A DNA stretch of 64,000 bases from Oxytricha trifallax (Eukaryota; Ciliophora; Spirotrichea; Sporadotrichida; Oxytrichidae): the NCBI GenBank assembly GCA_000711775.1, contig ARYC01001237.1, forward strand, positions 1-64,000. The letters are read 5' to 3'. A program made the translations under genes and the position numbers. The notes under the pieces were generated by a model, which did no database searches, had not been told where the DNA came from, and saw only the letters and a program-made list of their open reading frames with translations. Positions 58,384 through 64,000 of this stretch are shown piece by piece. The stretch's first letter is position 1. The number at the start of each line of letters is the position of its first letter.

Positions 58384-61080
58384 TCAGAATATAAATTTTG
58401 ATTTAATATGACTTATTCGTCGTAAATCTCTTCTTGAGTCCTTATTTGAGTTTAGCAACACATTCACAAAGTAAATAGAAATTTGCTGGAAAAAATATAA
58501 CTTAATTAAATAAATATTACTAAATTTTAATGTGAATTTCTATAATTCTCAATAGAGAGCAATTCCTTGTGATAAAATATTCTGTAGCTCTTGTACCCTT
58601 TAATATTTTGGACTCTTCCTCTTCATAAATATCGTCATTCTGACTATTGTTTAAAAGCGATTACTGAGTAATATTTCTTCTCAATAATTAATGTTGAGAT
58701 TTACGATATTTCATTGACTTAATGCTTTATTTGCTTCCTGTACCTCTTATCCCTGAACTTTAAAAAAATAAGATATTAATTAAATGTAAATTTGAATTTA
58801 AATTTAATGAAGAATAAATTTTATTTAGGAACATAAATTAAGAAATTTCGAATAGTTTATAATTAGAATAAAGGAAACTCTAAATAGTAGATTTTCGCAA
58901 AGGAGAATTTTATGATTTGCTTGATGAACTACTTAAATCATCGCCATTATTTTTCTTTTTGCTATATCTCTCGCTTGTAGTCTTCCCTTTGATAAAATTG
59001 ATCACTTAAATTGAAGTCAAGAATCTATAAATAATATATATTACTATGAATATTCCTTACATCAATGGTAAAATTAGTATGCCTGAAAGTAAAGCTATAT
59101 TGATACCACAAACTAAAAAGACAATATGATTTATTTGAAACTCCCACCAGTAAAAAGCATACTCTTATATATCTTAATCAGTTTCTTATACTAATGCAAT
59201 TACCGTGATTGTGAACACATAAATAATCAAGCATACTTAAGCTATGATATAAGTCAGAAAGTAATTATGATTCCCGATGCCTACGCAGTTGTTTATCCAG
59301 GGACAGTGATGATCGAATCTCTCTACACACCGGTTGCAAGCTACACAGTGTTTAGATCTTAAAGTACGAATCAACTTGCAATCAGGGCAAAGTTGGGTAG
59401 GGTCAAAAGCTATTAAGAGATCTGTGAAAGAAACCTAAGGGGTCTTCAGGTATCCTGGGTCATGTTTGCAACTTAAAGTGAATAAAAGCATTGTCAAAAG
59501 CAGTAAAAATAGACATGGCAAGTTTAAGTAGAGAGAATATCCTAGAAGTATTATTAATCATGTGAGATGAAATTACTTGGAAAAATGAACAGGATGGTTA
59601 GCAAGAAAGTGTAAACATGCAAAAATAAGCAAAAAAATAGAGTTTAGCTGTTCGTCTTTACAGGCCCGACAGGAGTTGATAACATAAGAAACCCAAATCT
59701 ATTTCTGCCAACCTATAATTAAGATGTTAAATGGAAATTTTTGGTACCAACATTTGAATGAGTTACTGATGAAGGTATTCATTTTTTACTTCACTTATCA
59801 AATCTTAAGGTAGTCTGCCTTTATGATAAAAAACAATAAAATGAGTAATCATGATCTCTTATATCTTTTCTCGCACCTTTCATAAGTAAATATCTTACTG
59901 GTCTTGTACTCTTAAGTGATTCTACACTTTTAACAGCTAAATGTAGAGGAGTATATCCCTCTGAGTCCTAAATATTTATGTCTGCTCCTTATGGTACTAT
60001 ATATGAAAGAGCTATTTCGGATTAGGAATAGCAAGCCCAATGTAAAGGTGTACTCCCCCTGTGATCTTTCACATTTATGTTCAATCCTAATTCTTGAGTA
60101 AAATAATAAATTGAAGAGGCTGCATCACCTTGACTAGCAACATGAAGCATGCCTAAACCATTTTAGTTTTCAGCTAAAGGATTACATCCTTATTGCATTA
60201 AATATTAAATAATTCTAATGTTCCCTTTGTATGCTGCAAAATGTAGAGGTGTAAATTTATCTCTAGTCAATCCATCAAACCAGAATTCTTTGAGACTTTT
60301 ATCACTTTCATACTACTTAGTTCTTGCATAATAGCTTAAAAACTTAATTTTTCGCATACTTTGCTTTAGAACAGCGTGATGCATCAGAGTAAAATATTTG
60401 TCATCCTTCAAATTAACAATTCTTAGTTACAAGTTATCTAAATATCTCTCTAGCTCTTAATCTTCTCTCTATTCTAGTAATTCATCTATGTATTTCCAAT
60501 CAATCTAAGCCAATCCAACCCCTAGTTTTGATTTGCCTGAAAAATCTCTATATGATTGAAAATCTAGATTTTTCTCCTCTGTTGTGATTGAAATGCGACC
60601 TGCTTTTTATAATTAGTTTTACAGAATTTTCAAATTTGAAGAGCCATGTTTTGATTCTTCCAAGTCAGAGTCAGTTTACTTTGATAGTTAGGGAAGATAT
60701 TGATTTTAAATCTAAGAATTTTAATTACTGCTACTTTTATCAGAATTGTTTGTCGGAGGATTCTATAGAATTTTCTATATAAATTGCTATCCATAATTAT
60801 CACTTTAATTTCACGCTTTATCAAATAAAAAAATTAATTTAAATTAACTTTTTGCTTTAATATTGCTTATCATCTTTTAATTCTGCAACTTTCCTTGTTA
60901 GGTTTTATCTTCAAAAGTCAGTCCAGTATTAAATTAATGTTTATAATGGTCTTATTAAATTTTAGTTTATTTTTGTATTTCAGGATCCTCAATTGTCTGG
61001 GGATTATAGATATCAACTGGACTTAAATCATTTTTTTTCAGAGCATCATATTGAAGCTTTTCATTTTCTTCAATAAGTTA
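58384..61080 (-). CDS. Ankyrin-repeat DHHC palmitoyltransferase (ZDHHC13/17-like)
   Basis: The N-terminal exon (about 60870-61080) reads [20 protein letters not shown] and [16 protein letters not shown]; the true start was not found. A Q/S-rich linker is followed by at least four ankyrin repeats (60560-59830): [40 protein letters not shown] and [13 protein letters not shown]. Transmembrane segments follow, then the catalytic domain near 59260-59400: [34 protein letters not shown] and NHNYFL. The active-site Cys of DHHC and the zinc-binding Cys/His set are intact. Two more transmembrane helices ([35 protein letters not shown]) follow. It should S-palmitoylate proteins at Golgi or other membranes, with the ankyrin repeats recruiting substrates. 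The stop is near 58331-58386 depending on the last intron. Confidence 0.88.
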
Positions 61081-61383
61081 TTGTAAAATTATATTAAAAA
61101 AACAACAGGAAATTAAATAAATTTCCTTTTCATATGATAAATTCTTTGCATTTATAATATTGATTCATTATTTTCAATTATATAATTATATACATATTTA
61201 GATATTTTAATCTAGTATACAATCAAATGATATCTTACTCATTTATATATTTACTTAAATCAAATATTGATAATTAATGTTCCTCTTATATTCCTAATTT
61301 GCGTTTGTATCTTATAAATTTAATTAAATTTAATGTTTCAATGTTTAAAATGAATCTTAAATGCAAATATATATTAAAATAAT
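61081..61383. other. AT-rich spacer
   Basis: About 300 bp between the first recognised exon of the palmitoyltransferase and the stop of the next minus-strand gene. It may include the missing first exon and promoter of the palmitoyltransferase; no ATG in the right frame was secure. Confidence 0.4.
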
Positions 61384-64000
61384 TCACGAGAAAATACCAA
61401 GCTTTTTATTAATCATTGCAAAAGCTAGAGATACGATAGATGTTTGTATTGCTTTGATGACTGTGGTAGTGATGGGTATTCCCATAATTTTAATTGGATT
61501 TAGCTCTATTTCCTTATCTAATCTTACTATTGTGAATGCATTCTAAATTAGGTAATAGATTTAAATTAATTTAGTAAATCATTGAATTATTGGCAGTTAT
61601 AATTGGCAAATTTAAATGATCTTAGACTCATTCGATAGAGAATTCAAAAATAGCTGCACTTTATTAATTGTGGCAATATTTTATTGTATTCCTGGAGTAA
61701 GATAAATTGACTTTAATTAAGTGCCTCTAAATTCAATATATTATACCCTCACATTAAAGTTTAGTTAACTTTCACTAGGAATGCGATAGAATAGTACCGC
61801 CAATAATTTAGTACGACTATTTTTAGAGTTCTCTATCAAATGAGCCCATTCTAATTGGCCAAATTTAACTGCAAAGATTTTGATTTAATCAATTTTTAAT
61901 TTAAATTAATTTCCTAATTTCAAACGTATTCCTAAAATATTATTACATCTATTACCACTATGCATTTATCTATTAACTCAAAAAATTATTAAACTTTTAT
62001 TTAAACTTAAATTAGTCAAAACTTTTAAATTATTAGTGTAAATTATTTATAATTAGAAAATTAGCATTAATTATAGATTATTTTTAGTAATATTATATAT
62101 TTAAAAATAAATAAGAACGACTTATATCAACGATATCTATGTTTATTAATTGAATTAATTGACGTTAATATAAGGTATTTTAATATAATTTTATTTTAGT
62201 TAGATAAATTTTCCACCAATTTAAAAAAATTCATTCTAATAATGTTGATTTTTAGCAATTATCTTAAAACTTACGTAATATTAACTGAAATTATTTATAT
62301 CATTACTTTTTTTAAGAAATTTTTTCATTTATTCTTATTTTTGTATCATATTAAAATTACTTAATAAATAGTAAACTCCTTAGTGTATTCTAGACCGTAA
62401 GTTTCGTTAACAAAGTTTAAATAGAGTTTTGAGTGAGAGTAAATCTTAAATTTAAAATTAATAATTTGCTATAAAAATTAAATTCAATTTTATATTTTTA
62501 CTCTATTTAAAAAAATATTCTTTTTCAAATTAGCTAGTCCTTTCAATATAGCTTTACAAAATTAATTTTTGGGAATTAATATAGGATATATTATAAGGAT
62601 TTATTTAATTTGCAGATTTTTATTAATATTATATAGTGTATACATTTAGTAAATTTAATTTTTAAAATAAATTGCTTTTGCTTCTTTTCATCTTGATAGG
62701 GAACTAGCCAAATTAACTAAAGTAATTTATATAAATCAATTTAATGTCATTATCTTTTATACTTACGATAATAGAATATGAAATGGCTTATTATTATAGT
62801 GAGAAATATTAATATTTGAATTGTATTAATATAAGTTGAAGTCATATGTATAAGAGTAACTGTAATTGCAACTCAGTTTTTAAAGTTTTCTTATAATAGT
62901 TCAGCTCCACAAACGCGTGTTATAATATTACAATAAATCTATTTTCAGTTATAAGAATAATGTTTCATTGAGATATCGTTATTTAAAAAAAATGTAACTC
63001 AAATAACAATTAAACGAGACATTAGCTTATTTTTAAAAAAATTAATAATATATTTAATTTTGCTTTATATTTGAAAAAAAAATTGATAATAAAAAAAAGG
63101 AACACCTATCAATGAAATAGTTTCTTATTTATTGCAATAGATTAAATTACGCCAATATTTAAGGGCTAAATTTAACAGAAATAGACCTAAAAATATTCAT
63201 TTTTTAACAAAAAATTATTTGATCCAAAAAAATATGATTTACTCCTCCCAAAAAGCTTTGCATCATTAAAAGCTTTATTAAGCAAAGTAGTATTTTTATA
63301 TTGACTGAGAATGATTTTATCGAAATCTAATTTTACTCTTTCTAACACAGTTCTGATCTCAATTATTCTCAAAAGCTAATTATTAGATATTTCGTTCATG
63401 TATCTTATTTATTAATATATTGAATCATGAATTAATTAATAATCTATATTTAAAACTCATTATTAAAAATAGACTGGAATTCTGCGCTAAGGAAAAAGAA
63501 TAGATATTACTTGTAAAAATAGTAAGAATTTTTAATAATATAATGAAGAAACAAAATTAATTTAATCAGAATCAAATATTTTCTTGTTAAGCTTCAATCT
63601 GAAATAGATAATGATCTTCTATTCAGTTCAAATTAAATATATGATTTGCTTATATATTCCATTTTGGCTTATTTAAATAATAGACTTTTAAATTCACTTG
63701 GGACGCAGATAAAAAATAGCTGTACAAGAAATATCCAAAGAATAAAAACTCGAAAGATAAAGTATAAACAAGAGCTATAGAAGCATCAACTTCATAAACT
63801 TCAAAGAACCATAGCAAAAATATGACTCCAATCAACCCATAAGTAATAAGATATAGCGACATGTATAGCTGAATTCTTACTGAAAACCTTTGTCCAATAT
63901 CTAGTACCATCATGCGTAAATCAAACCAAGACATTAGGGATTGAGGGTCAAAGTAGTTTATTGTAGGGTATAATTAAAGATTCTTTTTTATCTTAAACCT
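61384..64000 (-). CDS. Multi-pass membrane protein, C-terminal part (5' end beyond window)
   Basis: Reading inward from the window edge: SWFDLRMMVLDIGQRFSVRI, helices LYMSLYLITYGLIGVIFLLW and IALVYTLSFEFLFFGYFLYS (63650-63940); IIEIRTVLERVKLDFDKIIL (63190-63370); hydrophobic exon TYINTIQILIFLTIIISHFI (~62770-62850, donor GTAAGTA); IWLVPYQDEKKQKQFILKIK (~62650-62710); FVNETYGLEYTKEFTIY (~62370-62420); and the last exon RLDKEIELNPIKIMGIPITT then IQTSIVSLAFAMINKKLGIF before TGA 61384-61386. Many small AT-rich gaps act as introns. A 408-bp MITE splits the last exon; excision rejoins the frame. Family not recognised. The exon chain is inferred from strand, composition and splice-like borders. Confidence 0.55.
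61530..61937. mobile_element. MITE (TTGTAG family), 408 bp, inserted in a coding exon
   Basis: Left end TTGTGAATGCATTCTAAATT; right end, inverted, TTTTAGGAATACGTTTGAAA. Flanked by TACTA (61525-61529) and TATTA (61938-61942), a 5-bp duplication with one change. It shares with 55290-55704 the internal order GGCAGTTATAATTGGC, CATTCGATAGAGAATTC, ACCCTCACATTAAA and TAGTACCGCCAATAA. It is non-coding, with long imperfect hairpin arms. Confidence 0.88.

Overview
The window looks like germline (micronuclear) DNA of a stichotrich ciliate, most likely Oxytricha/Sterkiella or a close relative. It is very AT-rich. Every convincing reading frame uses TAA and TAG as glutamine and ends only at TGA. Genes are cut by short GT..AG introns and by larger inserts. 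A 4.1-kb element with telomere-like C4A4 ends and a 3-bp AAT duplication has the structure described for Oxytricha TBE transposons. The first 9.7 kb is a ~382-bp tandem satellite, like the ~380-bp satellite known from that germline. The genus call is inference; the code and repeat structures are seen directly. Because exons were read by eye, internal gene boundaries are approximate.

Layout. 1-9733: satellite, about 25 copies. 9734-17506: N/S/Q-rich and coiled-coil genes of unknown function. 17820-22666: pseudokinase-like protein with C-terminal TPR-like helices, carrying a perfect 26-bp tandem duplication exactly at a frame change. 22859-28197: three tandem minus-strand YheT/ABHD-type hydrolase paralogues. 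28349-30390: INTU/longin-like protein. 31232-33226: UVRAG/Vps38-like protein. 33346-35798: unknown minus-strand gene. 36201-41253: a minus-strand coiled-coil gene interrupted in its coding sequence by the TBE (36341-40444). 41421-44151: a 2.7-kb element with 646-bp inverted repeats, 5-bp TACTA target duplications and one intact 446-codon gene for a superfamily 3 helicase. 44431-61 kb: minus-strand genes (Q/N-rich protein, URI-type prefoldin, two coiled-coil proteins, pseudokinase plus MORN repeats, coiled-coil protein, signal-peptide membrane protein, ankyrin-DHHC palmitoyltransferase). 61384-64000: C-terminal part of a multi-pass membrane protein gene.

Main finding. The SF3-helicase element shares its terminal ~30 bp (TTGTAG.AATACATT..) and 5-bp TAYTA-like target sites with three ~400-bp hairpin MITEs (27519-27915, 55290-55704, 61530-61937). 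This suggests an autonomous Rep-type element with non-autonomous derivatives. One MITE lies in an intron. The other two lie in coding sequence, and removing the element plus one 5-bp target copy rejoins the frame in both cases. The TBE excision (leaving one AAT) also rejoins its host frame. Transposons here therefore behave as precisely excised internal eliminated sequences.
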